Of a DNA stretch of 64,000 bases, positions 12,905 to 23,089 are shown piece by piece. The position numbers and the translations under genes were made by a program. Position 1 is the stretch's first letter, and every line of letters starts with the position of its first letter. The stretch lies in contig NC_088320.1 of NCBI RefSeq assembly GCF_910592395.1, positions 5,146,001 through 5,210,000 on the forward strand, in the 5' to 3' direction. The notes beneath the pieces are model-generated. The model had not been told where the DNA came from and ran no database searches. It worked only from the letters and a program-made list of their open reading frames with translations. This stretch comes from Lineus longissimus (lineage: Eukaryota; Nemertea; Pilidiophora; Heteronemertea; Lineidae).

Positions 12905-15730
12905 TCAAGGCACGGCAACACCATAAACCTCGACTTCACACAGCTCCAGGGGCTTGGCCTTCGACTTGTGCTTGACAATTGTCAAGTGACGGCCAACGGC
13001 GCCAGGCTCACAGTCCACCATGAAAGACTGCCCATCTTTCAGGGCGACCTGTACGCTTGCTTGGCAGATCGAATATTTGAATCCCGTGGCTGACCCTGGT
13101 GGGATCAGCGGGCTCACTGACACATTGACCGCTCGGGAGTAGACTGTGGATATTTCGGCATCGCTAAAGGTTGCCGAAGTCAGGATTGTAAACTCGGTCA
13201 AGTCAGAAGCTGAAATCAAAAAGAATTCAAATATAAATGACTTTACATGTAGTTCGGGATCAGGAGGTCGTAGCGCAATGCCATTTCGAAGAAAATTAAA
13301 TTCAACATGGTGACAATTGTTTTTCAATATCTTGCCGGCATTTCCCATCGAATGTGACTCGAACATACAGTAAACTATTCAAAGATGTCATCACCTTACA
13401 CGCCAAGACGGGCCATTCTTATGGCTGTGACTTCATGCGCTCAAGAAATGGATTCTTTGAGCGTGCTTTGAATGTATTTTAAGGCCGATTTGGCTGATTT
13501 CTGGCCCATGCTTAAGTATTTTTGGCATATAATCAGGGACGTAGTATTTAAGTAGCAAAAAGTACCCTGACAAAGTTCTTCAGACGCCTAATTAAGGTAT
13601 TAACAATTGAGTGAAATCTAAGATAGAGAAACATCGATCTTCGGCAGACGTACCACAGCAGTCTCTCCTCGCCACAATCTGCACGTTAGTGACATTATGG
13701 CCTCTGGCGAGGTCAATCGTCCACCATTCGTTATTTTCCGTCCCGGCAGTCTGGGAACACGACCCGCTGCCCATGGTTGCTGTAAACTTTCCGTCCACGG
13801 CCCTACTGGCAACGTTACCAGACTTTGTGCTGACCTGTTGAGCCGTATGATTACTTGAAATCGGGGCTGAAACGAGAAAACAACGATAAAGCAAAATATA
13901 CAAGGATCGCTTGTTTTGGCCACGCGTGTTTCGCTGTTGGGTTCTCGGGTTTTGATCTCTGCACTAACACGAGAGAGGAACACTGGAAATCTCTTTGGCC
14001 ATAACGATAAAGATTACATGTATCTTTTATTTTATTTTGTTTTATTTTGTCCATCTATAAACAATCTCATTCTTAAACTAAAAGGTTAGGCCACTTTTGA
14101 AACATTAAAAAATATGCAATTACTCTTGTTATTCGTCTTTCGTCCGAATACCTCCACCTCAAACAGAGCTAGAGGCCCGTCCGCCGAGTTCGCCCCGTTT
14201 TTCTCCACAATGATGAACTGGCCGAATGCCCCCTTCGGACAATGTGCCCCAAGGATGTCTCCTGGCGCGGTGAAAGTCTTTTTCTGGTAGCACGGGAACC
14301 AACCGTGGTCCTTGTACGCTGCGGCTGTGCTGAACGAGCGCAAGACTCCAATCATTGCTTCGTTAAGGTAGGCAGCTGGAGAAGAAACATCCACAAGCAG
14401 CTGTAATCACGGAATATATTTTCTTATATCCATGATGTGATAAAATAAAAGTTGCATCGTCGGCTTTATTCATTTCAGCTGGACCAGCTAAACATTTGAC
14501 CTGATATCTGGAAGCTGACCGACAATATTCATGTATTGGAATATTGACATTTGAAATCACCAAAACAAAATGCGAAAACAGTTTTTTTTCATTAGACTAT
14601 ACATTTTTCTCAAAGGACTATATAACAAAATACTAGTATGCTCTCCATTATTCGTACCTTTGTCGAGTGACGGCACCGTCACCAGTGATTTCTTGTAAAA
14701 GTTAAATCCGGTAGACGCCGTTGTGGTTTTGGAAACTAACTCGTGAACACCACATTCCTTCTTCTTCGTGTCCCAGGTCACTGCGTTGCAGAAATCGAGC
14801 TCTCGACACCACTGTTGACACTCGTATTCATTGTCTTGGTTTACCTAAAACATCAACAAGAGGTTTCCCTGTTGAATATGTTAAAGATTATATTCAAAGA
14901 ATCGCTGGGGGAGACTGACCTCCTTAGCCCTGGTAGGAGCCAGCCTACTCTAGGAGAGAAAACCCCGAAATCCAACCGGGCAGTATTGGCTCGTCGGCCA
15001 GGATATGGTAGCTCAGACACTGAAACTAAAAAAATCCTGACCGAAGACGGAGCGCTTCGGCCATACTGGCATCTAACCAGGTGCAATACAATCGTGGAAA
15101 TCGGAACTATGTGACGGACTTACCGTTCCGACCCAAGTTGGCTGTGCGACATTTATAACCTTTACTCCGGTGGCAGCATCTGGATACTTGTGGTTAGCTG
15201 TCTTCGTCATTTGCTCTTTGTAGTGCAGAGTAGGACCACCATATGCTGAGAAGAAAACACAACGTGAAGGATTATAGTCAATATCTTACAAAAACATATC
15301 GAAAAGGACCATGGTCTTTAAAAAAAAGGCTGGTGACTTAATTTAGGCTGGGACACATCTGAATGACATTGGTGATGATTTGCGTAGAAACCAGGAGTTT
15401 GTAGGCACATGTTTTATCAATTAAAGGAAACGCTGGTAAACTCTGATATCATAAAGCATGATAGTAATCATTGCAGTAGTGGGGCTTGGCTTGAATAGCT
15501 AGAGTCACATCAAGGAAGCGAAAGCCTACCTTTCGTGACGATGCCAATCTTGTCCACGTCGTACATCTCAGTGAGGTCTACCACCCACCATTCCTTGGCA
15601 GCTTTACCACCAGTGATTGCGCAGGAGCCGCGGAAGTAGGACGGGGAAGTGTTGCCATCTTCGGCCTTGTCAGCGGTAGCCCCGGCCTGGTCACTCACTT
15701 GCGTGGCTGTTTTGCGGAGCGCAATATTCT
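12905..15730 (-). pseudogene. Truncated FTP-domain gene, unit A (last six exons only)
   Basis: Exons from 5': 15530-15730 (FTP first half), 15124-15245 and 14658-14844 (PAN/apple), 14124-14375 (FTP second half, ALFEVEVFG), 13654-13866 (FTP first half, WWTIDL, ARRDCCG), 13209-12905 (second half, LELCEVEVYG, stop). All splice borders and phases are intact. There is no signal-peptide exon. Sequence above about 15910 is unrelated to the full gene, so the first 13 exons are missing. The Cys of the CEVEV motif in exon 14124-14375 reads Phe here (AAACAGAG against ACACAGAG in B and C), removing a conserved core cysteine. It is either a 5'-truncated pseudogene or a fusion using new upstream exons. A strong - strand donor (GAG then GTGAGT) ends at 16338. 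Confidence 0.7.
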
Positions 15731-17102
15731 CTAAGACGAAAGAAGGCATGATATTAATCATTGCAGCTCGATTTATAAAAGAAACATGTCACGAAAGCTT
15801 GTAAATGTCATATCATCATTAAACTTGGGAGAGCGACCGGGTTGAAATTGTCGGCTTTTCCCGACAGGCAGACACGATAGCGCTTTTGAGTTCAGAAAGT
15901 TTTTCAATCGCCGTACCTGTAGGCCTATCTAGGCCTAACACTAACAGGTCTAGGCCCAATGCTCTAATGTACAGTACACTGTCAGTGCAGTGGACAGTGA
16001 CAGTGAAGAGATGAATGTCATGCTCAGCTCACTGCTCACTGCTGTGTGTACATTCACGCACTTCTGTAGTTTATTTCATGAAATTTTTGCTTGATTTGCA
16101 AATCACTAACCTGGAAATTGTGTTGGGTCCCAAAATTAGATTTAAGAAAAACCAAACATAGCATGCTTAGAAGAAATCGGCCCAGTAGTTTTTCACAGTG
16201 ACCCAAAACTGGCTAAAGGTAGTGACATTTACATACGAATTGAATCCGACTATAGCCTAGGCCTACCTGTGCCACGGACAGACTACCGGTCCCACATGAA
16301 CTAGCCTAGGCCTATATTGCAAAGTTTGATAACTCACCTCAATTCGGTAGGCCCCTATCGTGTCTCACTCCTCCAAGTTTTCCTGCAGCAATCCAAAATT
16401 CAGCATGAATGAACTAGGCTTCGTTCCACGTGCATGAAGACAATGGTAATCGAGGACATTTCCGGTTAAGCGCCTCCTATTGTTAAATGATGAAACAAAA
16501 AAAACCCGGGAAAATGGTCCGCATTTTAGAGTTGTAATGAGGTCACACACACACGACACACACGGCCTACACACACGAATCCGCAAAAATGTACATAACC
16601 GAGGACAGTTTATTTTTAGACGATCCGATTTATTCCAGGGGTATATAATGCGGCGAAACATGGCATTCCGAGGTCATCCAAACTGAGGACGTCCTCGTTG
16701 TGTCATCGGTCCTCGGTCTGTGGGTCGAAAATCGCATTTTTGTCCTCGATTTGCACCATCTACACACGTAATGTCGAAGGAAGTCTGGTAAACTGCTTGA
16801 GAACATAGTTTTACCGGTTGAATAAAAAACGGACTGCGGTGTTGATATGCCTGGCGGTTGCCCTGTAGCAGTGTTCGAAAAAAAGGTTCTGTCAGGTACT
16901 CGATAGGTGGAAGCATGTCATCGTTCAGAATGTTAACCATTCTGCTGCTGGGAGATTCCGAGCAATGAATCTCACGCAAAGCAATTGTAATCTCCGCAAA
17001 GATTGCCATAAACGCATTCCAAGATGCGAGTGATTTGTTTTGCAGCAAGAAAAATTCTATCCAGGGCAAGTCGATGGGCAACTGATATATTTCTCTGGTC
17101 CA

Positions 17103-17166
17103 GTCTTCTTCTTCTTCTCCTCCTCTTCCTTTCCTTCCTTTTCCGGTTGTTGTTGCTGTTGTTGTT

Positions 17167-17198
<32 letters not shown>

Positions 17199-17232
17199 CG
17201 CCTCTACCTCCTCCTTCTTGTTCTTGTTCTCC
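17103..17232. repeat. Compound trinucleotide microsatellite
   Basis: TCT, TCC, GTT and GTC triplet runs. The pure GTC run is 10 units here and 5 in the B copy (32290-32304), and the TCC run is longer in B. The poly-Ser, poly-Cys and poly-Arg frames across it are by-products of the repeat. Confidence 0.9.
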
Positions 17233-17362
17233 TAACTTTATCTTGTTTACTAGACTCTTCTAATTGGTTTACGCCTCATTAACTGTCTAATTACCGTAAT
17301 CTGTATCAGATGGTAATAATCAATGACATGTCATAACTCTAAAGAACTATTATAACGAGACT

Positions 17363-17752
17363 CTGTAGAAAAGGAGACAAGAATGTCAATAATGGTTAGA
17401 TGAAGTTTAATTGGTCTCCTGCAACATGATCTCAATACAATATAATATAATACAATACAATACAATATATATACAATTGCAGTAACGGATTCACATGGTG
17501 ATATAAAAGCTAGCTACAGATTGTACATGTCAATATTAGATAAGCTAAATACAACTCGAGAAGTATTTGGGCAGCAGGCATATAGTTTCTAGACTTAAAT
17601 TAAGTACATGTATGACGCGTCATGAGAGCTAAAGGTGTGGTGAAATATAACCGATGAAAATTGTAGTAAAAAGTTCGCTTACCTGTAGAAAAGGAGACAA
17701 GAATGTCAATTATGGTTAGATGAAGTTTAATTGGTCTCCTGCAACATGATCT
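17363..17752. repeat. 70-bp direct repeats flanking 250 bp
   Basis: 17363-17432 and 17683-17752 match over 70 bp with one mismatch (CAATAATGG against CAATTATGG). The same pair lies in B near 32470 and 32786. It could be a small terminal-direct-repeat element or a local duplication. No target duplication is obvious. Confidence 0.7.
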
Positions 17753-18851
17753 GACGATTCCGCCTGGGTCAAGATGTTATAAAGCAAGCCTAGACCACGC
17801 CCGGAGCCAATCAAAATGCTCGAACCACAAACGACATCCTGTGACCCTCACTAGGATGACCAATCGACGTCCTCCACGTTTGGACGGTTGGAAAAGGGAC
17901 ATTTTTGGCTGGACCCTGTCGTGCCCAGACGCGAACTTAAGAATGTATATAACTTGTAAATCGGACGGTCTCGTTAATCTGAAACGTGCCGTTTTAATAA
18001 AATGTTGACCGGTCCCTAGGGTTTGTTCGGGCACGTAGTATTTAATTAATGATCGTGGCAGTGAGATTTGATTGATCTTTGCCGAAGCGGATGATTAACC
18101 CAGAGTTACACCGATCTTCGAAATGCTCAAGTAAATGACGTGCCATTGTCCAGTCTATGATGACAGGGAGTGATGTCATTAAAAGAGAGTGAAGTGGACG
18201 TTCACGTTCAGGCGAGTTGCTGGACGTGTCCTAGACAATATTGTTTAGCTTAAATTGGTGAAAAGTAGTTACGTTAACATTGATAAGCATACCTAATAAT
18301 CTGGACAGTTCTATGAATTAGTAAGAAAATTTGTTAAAGATTGTACAAAATAAATCGTGAAAAAGTTCTAAAATACGCTACATAATAGAACGATTACAAC
18401 AAATAGAGGCTATTAACGAAATTATACTTAGACGATAAGATGAGTTATTAGTTTTTCTTCTTCCGCCCGTAACATAATGTGCAAATAATCTAACACAGCG
18501 TGTATATTTTCAGGTGCATAAAAGGGTATGACAGACAGGTGTAAAGTTTGGAAAATTACTTTTTGCCCATTTTAGAGCAATTCGTCGATGATTCACCGTC
18601 AGTTACATGCTTACCTGAAGAGGAAATGACCACACAAAAGAAACATACAAAAGATTAGTTCATTTTGAGACCAGCTTCGGGCCGTGCGCAAAGATCTCGT
18701 CCAGGCAGACTTATGGCAGCCTGCGCGCCGTGTGCAAAGCGATTCACCTGTCAAAGTCAGGTAGTATGTTGGTATTCCGGTGCGGTTTACTGAAGGGAAA
18801 GGTCGGGGTCAGCTGACGGGATTTATCAGCAGGGAAAAAACTAGCGTAGAG

Positions 18852-18865
18852 ATGGCTGACAGCGG
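18852..18865 (+). CDS. Candidate start exon (MADSG) of LIM gene B
   Basis: ATGGCTGACAGCGG followed by the consensus donor GTAAGT, so the exon ends in phase 2. The LIM exons at 24938 (B), 44102 (C) and 9436 (A) all begin one base before a codon boundary, which is what a phase-2 donor needs. The joined codon is GGC or GGA (Gly). The next + strand LIM exon is at 24938, giving a 6-kb first intron. The preceding 150 bp is relatively GC-rich without a TATA box, compatible with a TATA-less promoter. The assignment is inferred from strand, phase and order; no transcript was available. Confidence 0.6.
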
Positions 18866-19170
18866 GTAAGTCAAACCCGTTTGTGTTCGTTCAGCCTTGC
18901 GTCAGTGCCAGTGGTCTTCAGCTACAATTGATGGTCCTTTTTGGCGAATAGCTTCAGTGTTGATCATTTGAGGGCTGTTTTATGTCTGCATTTGGTAGTA
19001 TGAAATGCAAACAGTCATTTGCTGATAGTAGTGTTTATTGTATATGCATTTAGATATTTGTTGGTTGCTAATAGTTTTCTTCTAAACATCGTGCAATATA
19101 TGAAAAAAAAACCTGCATACTAGTATTTGCATTCAAAAATAGAAATAACTTTTAGGCGTGCACTATGGGC

Positions 19171-19334
19171 GGTTATTACCGCAAATAAAGACAAACCAAA
19201 GCAAAGACACTTGTGTAGCATATCAAGGACACGTAGATTGATACTCCTGGGTGGTTATTACCGCAAATAAAGACAAACCAAAGCAAAGACACGTGTGTAG
19301 CATATCAAGGACACGTAGATTGATACTCCTATGT
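19171..19334. repeat. 82-bp tandem duplication
   Basis: GGTTATTACCGCAAATAAAG recurs at 19171 and 19253, with nearly identical 82-bp units. Same in B at 34274-34437. Confidence 0.85.
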
Positions 19335-20171
19335 GTGCCACATCAAAGACATCTGGACCATACACCACGTCAAAGATAACGATATGAAGTCAACAGGCGG
19401 CGCCACCGTCTTGGGAAAAGTAAAAACGATTTCGACGTTTTTGTTGATATAGCGACTAGCGGGAAAATGCAAGTGTTGTTATGTCACTATTGCATCTATT
19501 CGTAGTAGACTGTCGTATTTTGAGATCCCCTTTCTTTTCAACATCATCAATCATACTAGTATATCATAACCATGGATAGAGATAAGTTAGAAAACTGTGT
19601 CAACCTCCTACAACAAGTTGTTGGAATAATGGGGAGAGAGGTGGCGAATAACAACAACAGGCCATGGGACGAGTGTGAAAAATGTGAAGTTCCGTTTGAC
19701 AAATTAGCGGGCAAATTGAAAACAGTCGTTTTTGTGTAATATGGGGGTGCTGATTTCAAAAATCAATTTTTTTCCCGCGTAAAGTTGCACATTAAGTCAG
19801 AAATGATACCCTTAATAGGGCCTAATGGTCCCAAAGTAGGGGTCAAAAAGTTGATGTCATCGAAACATGTCAACATGGGTATCAAAATGAAGGTCTATGG
19901 GGGTACTTTAACATTGCATAGTTTTTGGCCCCCTTAACGAACCGTGGGAGCCCCCAGGGAGGGTCAAAAAGGGCAAAAGTGGTAACTTTGACCCTGTCCC
20001 ACGATCTTCAAAGGGACTATAAATGGATAAAAACTGTTTTATTCAGATTATGGCATATAGTTCTATAGAGGCCATGGCTGTCAATAGCTCAGCGCATAAT
20101 AGAATCCTTTGTTTCCGGACATTTTATCCTAGGACATTTTAAACTTCTACACCGGATCCACAGGGCTAAAT

Positions 20172-20207
20172 CAGAGTCATTCTAAACAACTGTTTAGAAT
20201 GACTCTG
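20172..20207. repeat. Perfect 17-bp hairpin
   Basis: CAGAGTCATTCTAAACA, a 2-base loop, then its exact complement. Conserved at 35276-35311 in B. Confidence 0.85.
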
Positions 20208-20834
20208 GCGAAATGAATTAGATTCAGTACCGGGATTATTATCATGAAGCATAGGCCTATGAGGAGAGACGAAATATATGTTCAGTAGGGGCCTATGTAG
20301 GCCTGTACCCTATAGCAAGGTAGGCCTTATAGTACAGGACGCCAACACACGACCCCCAATAAGCAACCCAGTTCCTCACCCCGACCGCTTAATAAACGCG
20401 TGGGGATTACATAAAAGGCCTGAATTCACCCATCTGTATGCCACGCGATTGTGTTGTAGTAATTAAGATTGGATATAGGCCTAATTATTGTGTTTGTTAG
20501 AACCAGCTTGCCTTGAACCAAGCAGCGTGTATTATTATAGGCTCTTTTGGGCTGCCATCTTGGATAGGTTTAGGTATGCACTGTCGTGTATAAAATATGA
20601 CTTTAATGGAGTTTTTCTGTATAAATATTGATGATTGTTTGCACCTCTTTTATGCTTCAGCCCAGATACAAAATCTTCTGAAAATAGCATTTTAGTATTC
20701 TGCTTATAACATAGCTTTGTATGACTGTGATTAGATTAAGTTTTCACCAAAGGAAAGACAAATAAATGACATTTAAGGCCCTACTTGTTATTCGTTGTGA
20801 AGATGATCGTCATTCAAAAATGTCATGCTGATAC

Positions 20835-20872
20835 CATGGAGGTATAAATAAGGTCTTATTTATACCTCCATG
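20835..20872. repeat. Perfect 18-bp hairpin
   Basis: CATGGAGGTATAAATAAG, a 2-base loop, then its exact complement. Conserved at 35939-35976 in B. Confidence 0.85.
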
Positions 20873-20879
20873 CTCATAC

Positions 20880-21680
20880 ATAATGTGGTATGAAAGATTG
20901 GTGTCCTATTGTACCAAAATGAAACCGATAGTCGCAAAGGACATGTAAACCTTTGATAAAAGGCAGGGCAAGGTGTCGTGTTGTATATACTAAGATGAGA
21001 CCACAGACTAGCAAAGGACATATAATATCATAGACAGAACCAAGGTGTCCTGTTGCACCACGATGACACAGTAGTCGCAAAGCTAGGGCATGTCACAACC
21101 TTTAATATCATAGCCAGAACCAATGTGTACTGTGGGAGGGGGGGGGGGGGTAGGCCTACCAAGATGAGACAGATAGTCGCAAAGGGCAGCCACAACCTAT
21201 AATATCCATAGACAGGACCAATGTGTCATGCTGTACCAAGATGAGACAGATAGTCGCAAAGGGCAGCCACAACCTATTATATCGAATGTAGGTAATAAAG
21301 GCTTTTTTTCTGGTGCCATTTTCCCTGGTGCCTTTTTTTCCAGTGCCTTTTTTACCTAGTATAGTGATTTCCTGGTGCCTTTTTTTCCAGTCCCTTTTTT
21401 TCCTAGTGCCTTTTTTCCTAGTGCCTTTTTTTCCAGTGCCTTTTTTTCCAGTGCCTTTTTTACCTAGTGCCTTTTTTTCCGTACTTTTTTTTCCAGTGCC
21501 TTTTTTTCCAGTGCCTTTATTACCGTCAACCATTATATCATAGACAGAACCAATGTGTCCTGTGGGGGGGGGGGGCTAGGCCTACCAAGATGAGACAGAT
21601 CGCAAAGAAGAACATACTGCTGCTGTGCTGCTGACAATGTCCTACATTGGCAAGACCAAGGTGTCCTTACTAAGATGCAG
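20880..21680. repeat. Degenerate minisatellite with ACCAAGRTG monomers
   Basis: Monomers of roughly 90 bp contain ACCAAG(A/G)TG, AGACAGATAGTCGCAAAGG and ACAACCT-TAATATC motifs, interrupted by poly-G tracts (about 21134, 21566) and the KKGTG array. In unit B two monomers are split by elements X1 and X2 exactly at ACC/AAG. Confidence 0.75.
21302..21531. repeat. 15-17-bp minisatellite (CCTTTTTTTCCAGTG)
   Basis: About 13 units of a T-rich repeat. In the - strand it reads as a long Lys-Lys-Gly-Thr-Gly repeat, which is a by-product. The B copy at about 40195-40428 differs slightly in unit composition. Confidence 0.9.
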
Positions 21681-22060
21681 ATAGTCGTAAAAAGGGCAGT
21701 CACAACCGACCTACTAGAGCGAATTCAACGAAGAGGAGCGCGATTTTTTTTGTCACAAATGAATACAGAGACCGAAGACAAGGATCTGTCACCCGCCAAC
21801 TCCAAACCCTACAGTGGGATACACTCAAAGAGAGGAGAAGGAAGGCATCACTACAAGATTTAGAAGTAGTAGTACTTCAGCTGGACGCATACTAAGATCG
21901 TTTTCTGGTGATAATTATTCAAAAACTAGATTTGCAAACTCCACCAAACTTCTAAATCTTGTTTATTGAAAGTGTTTTAGGAGCTTGAAAACATTTTTAA
22001 CCATATTCGCGTTGGACGCCACTGGTCGCCACTGGACGCTAAGTAGGATGACCCGCCTCG

Positions 22061-22315
22061 AGCGCCACCCAACGTCTGTTTTTTTATACGACCGCGTTCT
22101 TCGACGTCCTTTTTCACAAAAACATGTGAGGGAAGTTTGCGCGAGCGCCACCCAACGTCTGTTTTTTATACGACCGCGTTCTTCGACGTCCTCTTTCACA
22201 AAAACATGTGAGGGAAGTTTGCGCGAGCGCCACCCAACGTCTGTTTTGATATACGACCGCGTTCTTCGACGTCCTCTTTCACAAAAACATGCAAGACAAG
22301 ATTGCGCGAGCGACG
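22061..22315. repeat. 83-bp minisatellite, three units
   Basis: AGCGCCACCCAACGTCTG recurs at 22061, 22144 and 22226, then a partial unit. Same in B at 40957-41211. It causes long spurious frames on both strands. Confidence 0.9.
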
Positions 22316-22377
22316 ACCGCTTACAAAAACATGTACAGATTTTTTGCGGTTTTCACGGCCCATAGGAGTCGACCTTA

Positions 22378-23089
22378 GGCTGGGTTCACATAGAACTATA
22401 CTATTCGGGTATTCGGTGCACGTTTTGCCAGGGCACGCGGGTACCTGAAATCGAACAAGGAAATTTCACAATACTGGGTCACATAAGAGGGCACTATTCG
22501 AAAAGGTCGTATACCTGCGTATAGTATAGTATAGTGGGAATCGTGCGCGTTCGATTTTCTTGCAGCGTATACCACCCTGTTGAGAAGTGACCAGAGGACT
22601 TGGTAAGAACATGCATTTTAATGTTATCTATCACAATTATTAAACGATTTATTGCATACTATAGGATAAGTTAGAAACAATAGTACTCATTTTACTCATT
22701 TTATTGCAATTTCTAAGTACAGGCCTTCATTACATGTTTTATTACTAATCAACTAAATGATTCTTTTAATTAACATCTGGATGATCCATGAGGTTTTTAA
22801 ATGTCCTGTGGTACTCCCCCAACAAAGGTATCATCTTAAAGTGCTGCCGCACCCATTCTGTTCTTTCTTTCTTTGGTCTTTGTGCCTGGTCAGCTTCATC
22901 CTCGGCTAAGAGGAGAAGAGCCAAATCTTCTTCGTCTGAACTGTCCATCTGATCGGCGCCAAAAGACCGAATACCGCACGCATGCTACCCTATGTGACTC
23001 GCCGTGCCCGTATAGCGTATAGCGAATACCGAATAGCGTATATCGAATAGCGTATACCGAATACCGTATAGTTCTATGTGAACCCAGCC
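22378..23089 (-). mobile_element. Non-autonomous PIF/Harbinger element
   Basis: 712 bp with terminal inverted repeats GGCTGGGTTCACATAGAACT, flanked by TTA on both sides (22375-22377, 23090-23092), the classic 3-bp TWA target of PIF/Harbinger. It encodes an isolated transposase N-terminus on the - strand (22766-22948). The catalytic core is absent, so it cannot move by itself. Exact copy at 41274-41985. Confidence 0.85.
22766..22948 (-). pseudogene. Harbinger transposase N-terminal fragment
   Basis: 60 codons: an acidic start (MDSSDEEDLALLLLAEDE) and then TEWVRQHF and LLGEYHRTFKNLMDHP, matching the W-V-R and G-E-Y/F-H motifs at the N-terminus of PIF/Harbinger transposases. Identical at 41662-41844. 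The DDE nuclease is missing. Confidence 0.75.

Larger units (their letters stand above)
15911..18851. other. Unit-specific sequence between truncated FTP gene A and LIM start exon
   Basis: About 2.9 kb, also in B (31031-33954) but not right of C. It has AGGCCT-rich patches, a consensus - strand donor at 16338/16337, and a TATATAA on the + strand near 16642. It also has a trinucleotide tract (17103-17200), a CAATA-rich microsatellite (17432-17475) and a pair of 70-bp direct repeats (17363-17432, 17683-17752). No coding exon is supported on the - strand that would supply a start for the truncated FTP gene. Confidence 0.5.

Noticed and set aside
15961-16080. Possible short signal-like start (MTFISSLSLSTALTV) on the - strand for truncated FTP gene A
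   Set aside because: It runs into a stop after 23 codons. No donor gives a frame-compatible join to the exon at 15730.
17024-17282. Poly-Ser, poly-Cys and poly-Arg frames
   Set aside because: By-product of TCT/TCC/GTT/GTC triplet repeats read in different frames.
21156-21533. Lys-Lys-Gly-Thr-Gly repeat protein on the - strand
   Set aside because: Produced entirely by a T-rich 15-17-bp minisatellite; unit lengths vary and break the frame in unit B.
21985-22365. 126-codon + frame and 78-codon - frame with internal repeats
   Set aside because: Both cover the 83-bp minisatellite, whose near multiple-of-three period keeps frames open.
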